Assembly: GCA_031472005.1 (NCBI GenBank)
Contig: PZJY01000001.1
Span: 2,542,001 to 2,606,000, forward strand
Direction of reading: 5' to 3'
Length of the DNA: 64,000 nucleotides
Origin: Tetracladium setigerum
Taxonomy: Eukaryota > Ascomycota > Leotiomycetes > Helotiales
Part shown: in pieces, positions 24,220 to 36,027 of the stretch
Layout: each line of letters opens with the position of its first letter
Position numbering within the stretch: the first letter of the stretch is position 1
Translations under genes and position numbers: made by a program
The notes under the pieces: generated by a model
Seen by the model: only the letters and a program-made list of their open reading frames with translations
The model's database searches: none
Told to the model about the DNA's origin: nothing

Positions 24220-27200
24220 CTAGTTTCCAGGCTTTTGCTGGCTCTTTTGAGCCTGTTGACCTTGTTGATTCAGTTGACGTTGCCAGTAATCAGGATCAAC
24301 TTCAGCAATGAATGCGTCCAGATTCATTGCTGGCTGACTCTCAGCATACCGCACAGCCTCTGCATAAGTCCAATCCTCCGGCTTGTATACGAAGCGTTGA
24401 AACTCCTTGGTTGTCGTATACAGCGCATCGTCAACAGTAACTTCGTACTGTGCCCAATTTGAAAGGGGTGAAGGAACAGATGGCGGCAGTGGTGTAGGCG
24501 TTTGAGTAGGGATGGACACTTTAGATTTTGGGTCGTCTCCAAGAAGGGAGTTTTTGCCATCATCAGGCTTTGGGGCTCTTTGGAAGCGAGAGCCAAAGTT
24601 GGGTTTAGTTGAGGATTTTGAGATCCTGCTGGAAATGGGGAATTTTTTGCGTGACCGCTATTGGACTTGCCAAGAGGGTCGCCAGATTCTAAGATGCCAG
24701 GCTTTGGCTGTGGGGGTGTAGACTTTTGTGTTGCGGGTGTGGAGTCTTGGTCGGTGAGGTCTTCTTTACCGCTACTCGAGATAACACCGGCCGAGTCTAG
24801 TCGGTCGGGCTCTCCCATAGTAATGCTGGAGTGAGGTATGCCCTGGACTTGTGTACTTTCGAACTTTGTTTCTAAAGTAGGCAAGCTCCTATTAGCTGCG
24901 TTGGTAGTGTCAGTCGAAGATTTTCGTTTGCGCGATCCAGATACGTTGACTTCGGCAGGTGTAGCAATGATGGATTTTGCCGCCTGCTCAATTCCAGCCG
25001 CCATGTGCATATTGCCTTGTCTGATGGATTGGGGCTGAACATGGCCCTGTTGTGCCCTTGATGAAGTGGTTCCAACAGACTTTTGTGTTTCAACTCTAGA
25101 TAGTTGTCTTGCAGACGAGGGAATACCGTCATGATTTGTTGTAGGTTCATCCCTTGGTCCATGTCCATTCCACTCTCCTCAACGACTTGATGCTTCACTG
25201 TCCTAGATGAAGCTGTACCACGATTTGAAAGTTCTTGTATGGTTGGCTTGCATATCTTTGGTGGAGTGGTACCAAGATTTGGAGGCTCTTGTTTTGCAGA
25301 CTTGAGGAGCTTTGGTGAAGCGATACCATGATTTGGAGGTCCTTGTGTTGTTGGCATGGGCCGCTTTTGTGTAGAGGGTGGTTGAGGGTTTGGATTTGTT
25401 GTGGTTTGAGGTCCAGGTCCCATGTGCATCATACTATTTCCGTCGACCCGGGGTTGACTATGGTACGGTCGTACATGAGATGGAGGAAAACGCTGAGGTG
25501 GTGGAAAGTCATGTCCATGCGAAACAGGCGGAAACGGCATACCGTACTGAGAACTTGGTACTTGCTGCTGTGCGTGGGGTAGACCAATGTACTGGCCATA
25601 TGGGTGTAATCCAGGTGGAAAGGGAACGCTTCCATGGGGCCGGAATGACATTGGTAGATTCATTGGCTGGTCAAATTGTCCATTCCGGCTAGGGTGAGGG
25701 CTCCAAGGAACCAAGCCGTTTCTATCAGGCTGGAAAGGCTGGAATGATGGGTGTTGCAGTTGTGGGTTGTTTGGCAGATGGGATTGGAAACTTTGGCCAA
25801 GTGGATAATCCATGCCGATGTCCCATGATCCATTAGCTCGTTGTGGTTGTGGATTGTTTGGCATAGGGTGTTGACCATTGAGGTGAAGTGAAGAATTCAA
25901 CCCGGCAGTGGCATTCCTGTTGGACATGAATTGTGGTGGTGGATTGCCTGGCAGATTGTGTCGACCGCTCTGGTCAAGCAAAGGATGGTTGTTCATCATG
26001 CTGTGTGTAAGAGGATTACCTTGCTGTCCTCCAAACTGGTGCATGGGACCTTGATGTGCGGCCATTTGAGGTGGACTATCAAATTTCAAGATGCTAAATC
26101 GACCTTGGTTATCCATAATGGCGTATTGGAGAGAGTTGCCTTGATGCTCCCTAAGTTGGTGTATGCGATTTTGAAGTGCGATCGGTTGTGAGGGAGAACT
26201 GGAGTCTTTGTTGCCAACGTTGCCTTGATGGCGAATGATGGTGGGTGTCTGAGAGCTGCCTCGCGGTCCTCCGAGTTGTTGATCGGGATGTTGATGTGCA
26301 CTCGGTTGTAAATCCGCAAAAGTGTGTGACAGAGGGTTGTTTCGCTTTCCTCGAGACTGTTGCAGGGGATGTTGATCTGCGTTCGGTTGCGGGGGATCAC
26401 CAAGGCTTTGGCTGGAAGGCCACCTTGGTTATGTGCCAAACTGATCGTCTGTAATGCAGATGTAGAATCGTTTCTCTGGCCTTCGTGGGATTGTACTGAG
26501 AGAGCTCGTTGTATATGTGGTGTAGGAGTTGAATTGATTGCAGAAATATTTGGGAGAGAAGGAAAGTGAAAAGCGTCAACCGAGCCAGAGATCACTGACG
26601 GCTTAAGCTTTTGGAGAGTAGTCTGAATCTCAGTCTGCACTAATAGGCTAAGCGCAAGAAGCATCATCAGCGCTTTGCAGCGGAAAGTATATTTCAATTG
26701 GAAGAAAGAAGATTGCATGCATACCTCGACCTGCCAATATTCTCCAAATAATACTTTGAAAAACTGGCCGATATATTCCTCGACTGTACAGTCAGTGACA
26801 GGATTGGGTTTATCGGAGCCGGCGGCGTCTGTATTGTTTCTATGGAGTCCTGACGGCGCATGGCTTGTTGAAAGAAGAGGACGAGGATTTCCCGAGGGAA
26901 CCCTACTTTTGTTGTCCATGTCGACAAGACAATGAATACCGGGAGGGATGGCTAGAGGCGAGCCTATGGCGTGTCGCATACAAGATGGGGTCGTCGCATT
27001 GGCTGTTGATGTGAGTAGGTCGAGTAGAAACTGAAGGACTGAAGGGCTGGACTGAGTTGGGGCTCTGCCGACATCTAGCTCCAGAAAACTTGGGCAAAGG
27101 TGAAAGCATGCCACATTTTCACGCTCGCGCAGTTGCAACAACAGATGAAACTCTTTATCGCCAATAAATCATTGACAGCAAAAGAAAGAGCTGGACGGTA

Positions 27201-27257
27201 GTTGACCTTTGATCTCGACATAATTTGGGTACAGACAAAGTGTATATAACACTCCAT
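24220..27257 (-). CDS. Uncharacterised Gln/Pro/His-rich repeat protein (four apparent frameshifts)
   Basis: Not recognised. Four long minus-strand ORFs overlap end to end, each in the frame one base away from the last. One base must be supplied near 27161-27170, 26413-26424, 25163-25180 and 24643-24648 (a T6 run). With those bases and removal of a 90-nt intron (26724-26635, GTATGC...TGCAG), the reading from ATG 27257 is 983 codons exactly. The N-terminal ~180 residues look folded (FHLLLQLRE, VACFHLCPSFLELD, VEEYIGQFFKVLFGEYW). The centre is low complexity with degenerate Gln/His/Pro repeats, including three 18-residue units coded by 25207-25369. The last ~80 residues look folded again (NWAQYEVTVDDALYTTTKEF, FVYKPEDWTYAEAVRYAE). 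The start is uncertain because the frame is open further upstream. It could be a decaying gene, but the same-sign deficits match those in intact housekeeping genes, so sequence error is more likely. Confidence 0.6.
25207..25369 (-). repeat. Three tandem 54-bp coding repeats
   Basis: Three degenerate units with exact 54-bp spacing, judged by the TACCA-GATTT core starting at 25216, 25270 and 25324. They encode 18-aa units of the type TTQGPPNHGIASPKLLKS, AKQEPPNLGTTPPKICKP and TIQELSNRGTASSRTVKH in the unknown protein. Confidence 0.85.
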
Positions 27258-28354
27258 GATTTCAGCCAGGCCTCTAGGCAGTTTGGGGGCAATTACTCCC
27301 AGCAACAGGCGAACTCGGAAAAAGTAAAGTTGAGATGGACGACGCAATAAAATGAGCAAGAATATAGGTAAGGTACCCAGGTAGCACAAAATCGTGGGAA
27401 AGAAACAATGCCAAGACTTGCCTGTCCCAACTGGAATGGTCCAAGTTCCAAGGCCGATGGCAAGATTATTGCAAGGCAACTTGAGCCCCCGCCTTCCATG
27501 TACAACGAAACAAGGCCTACCCGCTGCATATAAAAACCAGAATTAAGGAAAAGCGTTGATCTATGAATGGAACATTCTCCTGCAACAATCCTTTGTAGGC
27601 AGGAGAGGAATGATCTTGAAACAGAGGCAAGAGAATGTTTTACTACCTTTGGTAGAGACTATATGAGAGGCAGGGCTGTGTCTCGTCGAAGCCATCAGGC
27701 AGGTTACAGGGTTCCATAAGTCGGATTCTAAGTAGTGGCTATGCTTCCCTATAGCGTCGATAAACATTGTTCTTTTATTTAGGTCTGACTGACTGGAACA
27801 AAATTGAGGAACTTTTCGTGCCAGCCGAGCCTTCTAGATTCAGCTTGCAGCTTCTTCTATGAAGAGAGGAGGATCCCAAACACGGCGATGAAGGCAATGA
27901 ACTAGATCCAGAAGATGTGAGGAAACTCATTTCCATTTTGTTTCGCCTGATGAGATATATCCTTTAATGCCACTTGCTAGAAAACATACATTGGGAGGAC
28001 ACACACGAAGCAACTCTGTGTATCTTCTGCGGAATCAGTCTATTGACATTTTAGCGAAATTATCCAATCAGTAAATACAACCAGTAACCATACAATATAC
28101 TCATAAGACGGATGTTCAATAACCAAGTTCTGCAATGCGGTATCATAGATGGCTGGAAAGAAGAGACATGTCGTCTCGTCTCAACATGCGTACGAGGCGT
28201 CTCACGTGACACCAAGCATTTCTAAGCGAGAGTGGGTCTCCCACACCCAGGTTCAACTTCCAAAAAATGATTTTCAAGATCGCGACGCCTTAACGAACTT
28301 TTTAACGACAACCAACTCCAACGACACCCACGACAAAGTCATCAATCCCTCGAG
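27258..28354. other. Divergent promoter region between the repeat protein and RPL4
   Basis: About 1.1 kb between divergent starts. The frame of the minus-strand gene stays open up to about 27479, so an upstream exon of it could extend here. No independent gene seen. The RPL4-proximal 200 bp should hold the ribosomal-protein promoter; I could not assign a specific element. Confidence 0.45.
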
Positions 28355-29773
28355 ATGGCTTCCCGTCCTACCGTCAGCATCCTGTCCGCCGATGGCTCTG
28401 CCAGCGGTGCGACTCACCCTCTCCCAAAGGTACGCCCGGATCTCGAACACAACTTCTCAAAGTGTGGTGGAGGACATCAACCTGGGAGATTCTTGTTGGA
28501 GGGTCTTGCAGCTTAGGGGGAATTGAGCTGATTGGAAATTTATTAGGTCTTCACCTCGCCCATCCGACCTGATATCGTCCAGAGCGTACACACCGGTGTT
28601 GCGAAGAACAAGCGTCAACCATATGCCGTGAGCGAGAAGGCCGGTCACCAGACCTCTGCTGAGTCTTGGGGTACTGGTGAGTACAGATCTATCTGGAGAA
28701 TTCTGAAATGGGAGCTATGTGTCGATTGGGGGCAATTGGGGTAGCTGGAAAGGAAACAAGGGGACGGCAGATTCGACGCAATTGCTAATTCTACATCTCT
28801 TAGGTCGTGCTGTTGCCCGTATTCCCCGTGTCTCTGGAGGAGGAACCCACCGTGCTGGACAAGCTGCCTTCGGTAACATGTGCAGATCTGGTCGTATGTT
28901 CGCTCCTACCAAGGTCTGGCGCAAGTGGCACCAGAAGATCAACCTAGGCCAAAAGTATGTATTTCAAAATCTCGCCTTCAAAGCACAGTATTAACAATTC
29001 TCGCCAGGCGATTCGCAACCGTTTCTGCCCTTGCTGCTTCTTCCGTCCCCGCTCTCCTCCTCGCCCGTGGTCACCAGGTTTCCACCGTCCCAGAAGTTCC
29101 TCTCGTTATCAACTCCGAGGTCTTCGCCGGTGCTGCCATTGCCCGAACTGCCGCCGCTCTTGGCCTCTTGAAGGCTGTTGGTGCATCCCCAGATATCGAG
29201 AAGGTTAAGGCATCCCGCAAGCTTCGCGCCGGTAAGGGTAAGCTTCGTGGCCGCCGTCACCGCCAACGCCGTGGACCTCTCGTCGTCTACGACCCAGCTG
29301 TTGACGGAAAGGAGTTGGCTCGCGCATTCCGAAACATTGCTGGTGTTGAGACCTGCACTGTTTTCGCCTTGAACCTTCTCCAACTCGCTCCAGGTGGACA
29401 CCTCGGACGATTCGTCATCTGGACTTCAGCTGCCTTCAAGGCTCTTGATACCATCTACGGATCAACCACTGTTCCTTCCGCACTCAAGAAGGACTTCCTC
29501 CTCCCATCCTCAGTTGTCACCCAGTCCGATGTTGGCCGATTGATCAACTCTTCCGAAATCCAGAGTGTGGTCCGAGCTGCACGCGGCTTCTCCAAGACCA
29601 AGCGTGCTGGTGTCCAGAAGAAGAACCCTCTGCACAACAAGCAAGTTCTCCTCAGACTGAACCCATACGCAAGCGGATACGCAAAGGAGAAGATCGGTAC
29701 GAAGGGATTGGAGGCTGGTAAGCCAGAGCGTGCAAGCAAGACTGCTTTCGCTGGTGTTTTGCACGAGGATTAG
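28355..29773 (+). CDS. RPL4: 60S ribosomal protein L4 (uL4)
   Basis: Structural protein of the large cytosolic ribosomal subunit that lines the exit tunnel. Four exons: 28355-28429, 28547-28676, 28804-28954 and 29008-29773, together 373 codons plus stop. Eukaryotic L4 signatures are continuous: [31 protein letters not shown], the GGGTHRAGQAAFGNMCR tunnel loop, LARGHQV and HRQRRGPLVVY. A basic C-terminal extension ends AFAGVLHED. Introns have GTACGC, GTGAGT and GTATGT donors. The first exon codes only 25 residues, a common arrangement for fungal ribosomal protein genes. The intact frame contrasts with several neighbours. No snoRNA was recognised in the introns by eye. Confidence 0.98.
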
Positions 29774-30734
29774 ATCGGTCGTTTTGTTCGCGTGTGTGCT
29801 TTGGGTTGAGTGGCCTGGTTATGGGTCCAAAATGGATGTGCATGGCGCTGCATCTAATTAGCAATTGACTCAATGAAGGCAAATGAATCCATGACGTTTT
29901 GTATATATGGTGAATTGGTGATCCTAATATGTTTACACACCTTACTGCTCTTGAAGAGGATTCGTCTATCCACCTGGGTATAGAGTGCGACATACTTCCG
30001 GGGGATGTGTTTCTGTGATCAAGGAAGTAAAGTTGCAATCAAATTAGTGAAAAGTTGGGAGGTGTTCTCATGATCTTTATAGAGGCTCTGTCTCAATCTC
30101 CATTTCATGAAGGGCTGTTTGGCAAACAACCAAAGAAAATGGCAAGCCAACAAATAGGCAACACAAATCACCTGCCAAGCCTCGACGCATTCAAGTCACA
30201 ATCATCAAAAAAAGGAGACAAGAGGATTCAATAGCAATGATTTATACATATATTTGATCTGAGCTGATCTGATCTTTCATAAGACAAGCCGGCAGCCTGT
30301 GTATCTGGTATTCGCAATTTCCGAAAACAGAAGCTAGGTAGGTAGGTACCTATGTATGGAGGGCCAGAAACGGAAAAAAAAAAAAAACGCATCTTCTATG
30401 TACCTGATTATTTAACGCCCCCATCCCAACTACCCCAAGTAGATTTCATATAATGTAGTTTGCCCATCGTCATCATCATCATCCACCCACCCACCCATCC
30501 CACGATACATGCATTGAGTATATGCAGATTGCTTTGCCAAAAATAAGAGGGCAATTAAAGAAAGTCCGAGTTGTTGGAATCGAGATTAGCTACTACTGTC
30601 TGTGTCAACAGTCTCCAATTTCTTCATTTGCCATTCATGTTCCTCATCAAATCTAGGTTTGCTGTTGTGACAGGACCACCCCAGAACTTGCCACTCTCAA
30701 AAACTCTCAAGAAGGAAAGCTTACAAAAGCGATA
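29774..30734. other. Convergent intergenic region, no gene seen
   Basis: 3' flanks of RPL4 and the HDAC-complex subunit gene. It has a TAGGTAGGTAGGTACCTA element (30335-30352) containing an AGGTACCT palindrome, an A-run near 30375 and ATC/CCAC simple repeats near 30470-30500. Confidence 0.55.
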
Positions 30735-33700
30735 TTAAGTGTTGGTAGGACGGATCTGCCCTGCTCTCCGCGCACCCGAAATAGGTTGGTTAGGCAGATC
30801 TCCACCAAATGGCGAGGCAGTCGTAAATCGTCCCGATGGTGTATTACTACCGGTCCTCGACGAGAAGCCATCCGCACCACCATTAGCAGGACTATTGCCC
30901 CTACTCCTCGGACCAGCACCGTCAGATTCCCGGATTCGGTCCACTCGTCTCTGGATGCCGCCTAGGCCAGGTGACAACATTGGCGCCGATGCACCTCTCG
31001 TAGAACGTCGTCCATTCATCGCAGCGGCCAACTCATTGGTTTTCTTGTCCAACTCTCGAGATAGCTCTGTGTTTTCCAACTTCAATTGCTTCACGATGCG
31101 ATTGTAGTTTTGTACATCACTTGCATGTTGGATGTCGTGGATTGAAACGCGGTTCTTATCAGCTTGTGCACGGAGGGTGTCGAGGACGGCTTGTTGTGCA
31201 TTGAGAGCGGAACGGGATTCAGCAGCCGAATGCGAGGCGGTTTGGTAGTTGGTACGCATGTAATCGAGCTCCTTTCCAGCGGCGATTTTATTCTTCTCGA
31301 GACGTTCCTTATCGGCCTGCAAGCTTCGGATTTCTTCGCGGAGTGCTTCCATCGAAGCGATTTCGGGATTGGAGTTGCTTACGAGGTCTGCGCGGGCCGT
31401 TACGAGTTCTTCTTGGAGGGCATGTTTCTGCTCTTTGAGCTTGGTAACTTCCTCGTAACGATTGTCGAGGTTTTGCCTTAACTTTGCGGCTTGAGCAGTT
31501 GCTTCGGCTGCTTGATGCTCGAATGCGCCACGGTCGTTCAGGGCTGCCTGAAATTTGGGTTGCATTTCTGAAATGCTTGATTGCAAATCCTGAACTTGGC
31601 TGCGCAGATTCTCGTTAATTTGAAGGAGCTGTGCCTTTTCATCGTTTGAATTGCGGAGTTGAGCTTTGAGTTGAGCGATTTCCTGGAAGAGAGAAGCTTC
31701 CGAGACATGGAGAGATTGGTCAAGCATATCTGTAGAGCCTTCATCTTGGTTGCGTAAAGAGGGATGTGGGAGACCATGATCCTGTGTCACGTTGCTGCTG
31801 CTTTCCTCCGCATCAGCATGAGGACTAAGTCTTTGCCTCTTTGGCGTCCCGGAACCCATAACATCATCGCTGCCGTCAAGCTGTCTTTTAAGATTTTGTA
31901 GAAGAGTCGGATCTGGGTTTGGTGTGAGATTTGAAGTTTGCTTGGATTCCGATTGGCGGTTAGATTCTGTTTCAGCCTGAGTCGTAGCATCCGTGTTTGG
32001 TTCCTCTATGGTGGGCATGAAAGGACAAGGCCAAAGACCTGGATCTGCTTTCTGCGCAACCCACCCTGAGATGAGTTGGGCCAACTCAGTAGGGCTCGGA
32101 TCGTCCTCAGCAAGCTTCCCTACATCGTCAATACAATCCGATAAGCTGAGACAAATCTTAATCTTTCGCTCGATGGCTTCAACATCTTTCGAGTAGACTT
32201 TGTCAATATGTTCAAATGAGTAAGCGACTAGCGGGTGAACTAGCGGGGACGTGCTGTTGGTGTCTGCATTATAGCGCAACCTTTCGAGGTAGGGCTCCTT
32301 TCCGTGGACAGTTGAATCAAGAGCGATGACCAAATCAGCAGGCTGGAAGGGTGGCTGCTCATTTAGTCCCGTTGACATGAGGGAAACTTTAAAAGAACCA
32401 TCCTGCGTACTATCCAATGTATATTCAATTGGGCTTTGCGATCGAAGGGAGAGTCCATGATACTCTAGAACAGAAGCGACAATTTGTTGCATTTGACCAG
32501 GTCGAGTAAGAATTGCGATATGCTTGTCGAGATGGCGCATGGAATCAATAAGCTCTGCAACGAAGATGCATTTAGTGCTCGTGCCCTCGGCAAGTACAGC
32601 TTGGGCATGAACTGTCTCCATTCTTTGCGTCATTTGCCCCTCGAAAATCAATTCGGAGTGACTGCATAGCAGGTCCAAATTTGAGAAAAGGTCATCAATC
32701 GCCTTGACCAACTGCGTATCAATGACCTCTTCATCAGTGAATTCATTTCTGTCTTGACGACTTGTGTAAATATGCTGCATATAAATGTCTCGTGTAATGG
32801 CGTTCATAGGGAGGGCAACGAAGAATTCGTTGTCCAAGTCGGGATGTATCTGCTGAAGGCTGTAGTCCCGTCGAGTGGGTGATGCTGCATCCTCCTCAGA
32901 CAGCTCTCTGACAGGTTCCTCTTGCGCGAAATCCTGATCTTCTAGCATTAGATCGCCTGGCTTGACAGCAAACTCATCCACCATATCCTTCTCCCCGGCC
33001 ACTCCGTCCAGGGCATTGGAAAAACCATCGCGCAGAGGTATTGGCTGACTTGTTTGAGGGAGCGCAGACGCTGGTGGTATTGATGCTGTAAAAGACGAAG
33101 CAAGGCTACCTTCCCACTTCATATCTGATTCATGCAAGCTAGCCATAGTATGACCCTCGCTCTCTTTCATACGTGCGGCTCTTCTTGCAGCCTTTCTCGC
33201 AGCTGCATCGTCCATATTTACGGATGGCAGGTCCTCGTAACTGCTGATCTGGCGATATGGTGTATCGTCCTCGTCGTTGTCACAACCCTCGATACTTTGA
33301 AGGATATGTTCTACTGGTTCAGAGTCGGATGGAAAAGAATAAGGAACGGGTAGGTTATCGCTTTGGGTAGAAGCAAGTGCATTCACTACAACTTGACTCG
33401 GGGCAGAGAATTGTATGAAAGAGGGCTGTTCAATATCAAGATTAGGTGTGTCCCCTATGAGCGGTTGAGTGAGGCTTAAGGAATGAGATGGTGGTACTGG
33501 CGACACTTCTTTCTCTGCGTTACTAGTATGTTGTGAGCAGGAGTATTCGGCAGGTTGAGCTTGATTGTTGTTTGGAATTTGCAGTTTAGAAGGTAAGATT
33601 GGGCTGGCACGTTCTAGTGTTAGTAATAGACTTATGATACAGCAACAAAAACAATTCAGAAAGATGAACCAACCTCGCAGACGGAGAGTTAACGCTTTGC

Positions 33701-35217
33701 GATGGCCAAGGTGGGCTGTTCACAACTTCGTCAAGAACGCTGATGTCTTTAGGGGTGCTTGTAAAGGTCGAGGAGAGCGCCAACCTTGGTGATGGAGGAT
33801 GCACAGAATTCGAAAGTTCAGATTGTTTATTCTTGTCAGGTGATGAATATGGGGACTTTGACTCTTGAGTGGATGACTCAATAGACTGGTCGATGGGACT
33901 CGGATTGAAGATTTGTGCGTCTTGAGGGAATGTTGAATCTTGGGAAGGAGCTTGGGTAGGGTTGGGGAGAAGTTGGGCAGACTTAATTGACAGGTCATGC
34001 GAATCTGTATTCGAATTTGTATTCGAATTTTCGTGGGAACCTGGGATGGCTGATTGTGTGAAATCAGGTGCAGGTCGATTTTGAGAAGGAGATGAGAACC
34101 GATGCCTCGAGCCGGGAGATGATGGTGTTGAGGCCGTCGGTGGGAGATTATCGTGTAGTGTTTCACGGTATGTAAAGTCAATATGATCAAGAGGTTCCTC
34201 TTCCTCGCTGTCTATACTTTCGGGGTTTTCTGGGGTATCTAGTTGAGATTCAAATTGCCTGCCGTCAACAAGACTGGATTCCAGTTCCGACTCTTGCTGA
34301 ATGCCCGCCGACTTAAGAGGTCTTGACGATTGGGTTGAGCTATAGGAATTGGAATCGCCTTGGTCTTGTGAATCTGGAATGACGAATTGGCTTTGGTGGT
34401 GAAGAGATTCCGGTTGTGAAGAATCCTCTGTATTGTTCTGCGGTATCGACTGATCTTCCACTGTACCCTTCGGTAGAGACGCCTTTTGTGATCGGTCTGA
34501 CGAAGATTCCAAAGAAGAGATTACTATGTATTGACCTCTGTCAAAATCCTCTGGCACCTGAATATGGACTTGAATGTTCGCTGGCGGTTGAGGAAGTATA
34601 TCTTCTGGAGAGTTATCCTCTATTTCTTCTAGCGGGGAACTCTGTTGCGATACGGTTGTTGCTGTATTCGGACTTCCCTCTCCTTGTAACTTCTTCCTCG
34701 AGGGCCCTTGTTCGTGCGATGGCGATTGATCGCCGAGGCTTTCTCGTTTTCGCTTTGCAGGTTGTTGACTGTTGTGCTCGGGATCTTTCAGTACCCATTC
34801 ACCACCGCGATCTACCACCAATCCTTCTCGTTTCTGTTGATCCCACTGTGCTCTACCAGCGACTACAACGTATTTCCGAGGCTCCTGATAAAATGTCAGT
34901 ACGTATATTTTGGTAATAGTAAGGCGGGTTGAGGTGTCTACCCAAGTTGGCGCATAGGCAACACCTGATGCTGAATCCGCCCAATTTACCAAATACTGAA
35001 TTTGCCCTCTCACTCTCCTCTCTCGAAGTATCACCTGGTCTTTTGTAGGGTATAGCTTTGATTTCTCCTCCTCCTTCGGCGGTGCATCCTCCTTTTTTGC
35101 TTTCGGTGTGTCGTGGCTGTTGGGCGATTCGCTATATGCTTTTGGTATTGTTTTGGAGCGACGTGGTTTGGTACGTCGAGTCGGAGTTTCGTCGCGTGTC
35201 TGCGAAGATCGATCCAT
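30735..35217 (-). CDS. Chromodomain plus HDA2/3-domain protein, probable class II HDAC complex subunit
   Basis: Probable chromatin-bound subunit of an Hda1-type histone deacetylase complex. The start is ATG 35217; upstream TTG and GTG codons were rejected. A chromodomain-like segment covers about residues 58-115 (LRERRVRGQIQYLVNWA ... APTWEPRKYVV). It is split by a 57-nt in-frame intron (34941-34885) whose removal restores the TWEP motif. A long Ser/Gln/Pro-rich linker follows. An HDA2/3-like region lies about residues 757-1030 (LPMNAITRDIYMQHIY, LCSHSELIFEG, HLDKHIAILTRPGQM, DLVIALDSTV, PLVAYSFEHIDKVY). Next come a coiled coil (about 1130-1350) and a basic, Gly/Ser-rich tail. A second intron starts at 33673 (GTTGGT). 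A 43-nt intron ending ...CATAAG at 33631 keeps the frame. The more canonical TACTAACACTAG acceptor at 33614 would leave one base too many. About 1455-1460 aa. Confidence 0.8.
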
Positions 35218-36027
35218 TACATCGGGCAGAGCTTCCACCAAAGGGCGTTAGAAGAAGGCAAGACGAAATTAGAAGATAACGAAGAAGATAAGAAGATAAT
35301 TTTCGTATTCAAAATGCCCAATTCGAGAGACAGAGGTGAAGTTTGCTTCAATATCAGGTATAAAATTCGCATTGTACTGCGGGGTGAGCTTCAGTCGTCT
35401 GCCGTATTCACGAAAGGTGAGAGAGAAGTGGGATCTCGCGATCCTCCACATCACATGGCCATCAAAGTCAATATTGACAATACCAAAGGTAAATTACTGT
35501 TCACTCTTGAGGAGAGATCTTTCTCTATCAAATAAAACCACTCGAATCAACAGGAAAAAGTGGCTCGGAGTCTTCTAAAGTTTCATAAGCACCTTGGTAC
35601 TGTACTCGAATAGCAGTTTCGTGAGACGCGACAAGCTGCAGGACGCGAATTGAGTGTGAATGTTCTTGTCACTAGATGCTTGACATGGATGGATTGTCTA
35701 CAGTATTGATATTCTCTGAATCCATCCTTTTCGCATCCCCAACAGAAAGGCAGATGTCTTGTTTTCTTCCATATTGCAATAAACAAGTCTTGTCCAAATC
35801 GAAGTGTATTCTAGTTGCCTCGTCAGTGACGCCAATCGTCACTTTTTCTGGAATTTTTAAGCTACTGTAGAGACCAGCTTCTCACTTTAACAAAAGCTCA
35901 TATCAAAAAGATATGAAACATTCAATCAACACAATTGAAGGAAACGATGGTGCTCAGCGGGCAACGAAAACACTAATAAAATTTAACTACCAACTAACTA
36001 AGTGTCCATCTAAACAAATTAATAAAC
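35218..36027. other. Intergenic region, promoter of the chromodomain gene
   Basis: Upstream region of the chromodomain gene and 3' flank of the reductase on the same strand. One GTACTGTAC at 35597-35605. ORFs here are short and not protein-like. Confidence 0.5.

Noticed and set aside
24220..27257. Pseudogene interpretation of the repeat-rich gene
   Set aside because: The breaks have the same sign as those in conserved genes (EAF1, elongase, ULP2) and the corrected length is whole. No internal stops remain.
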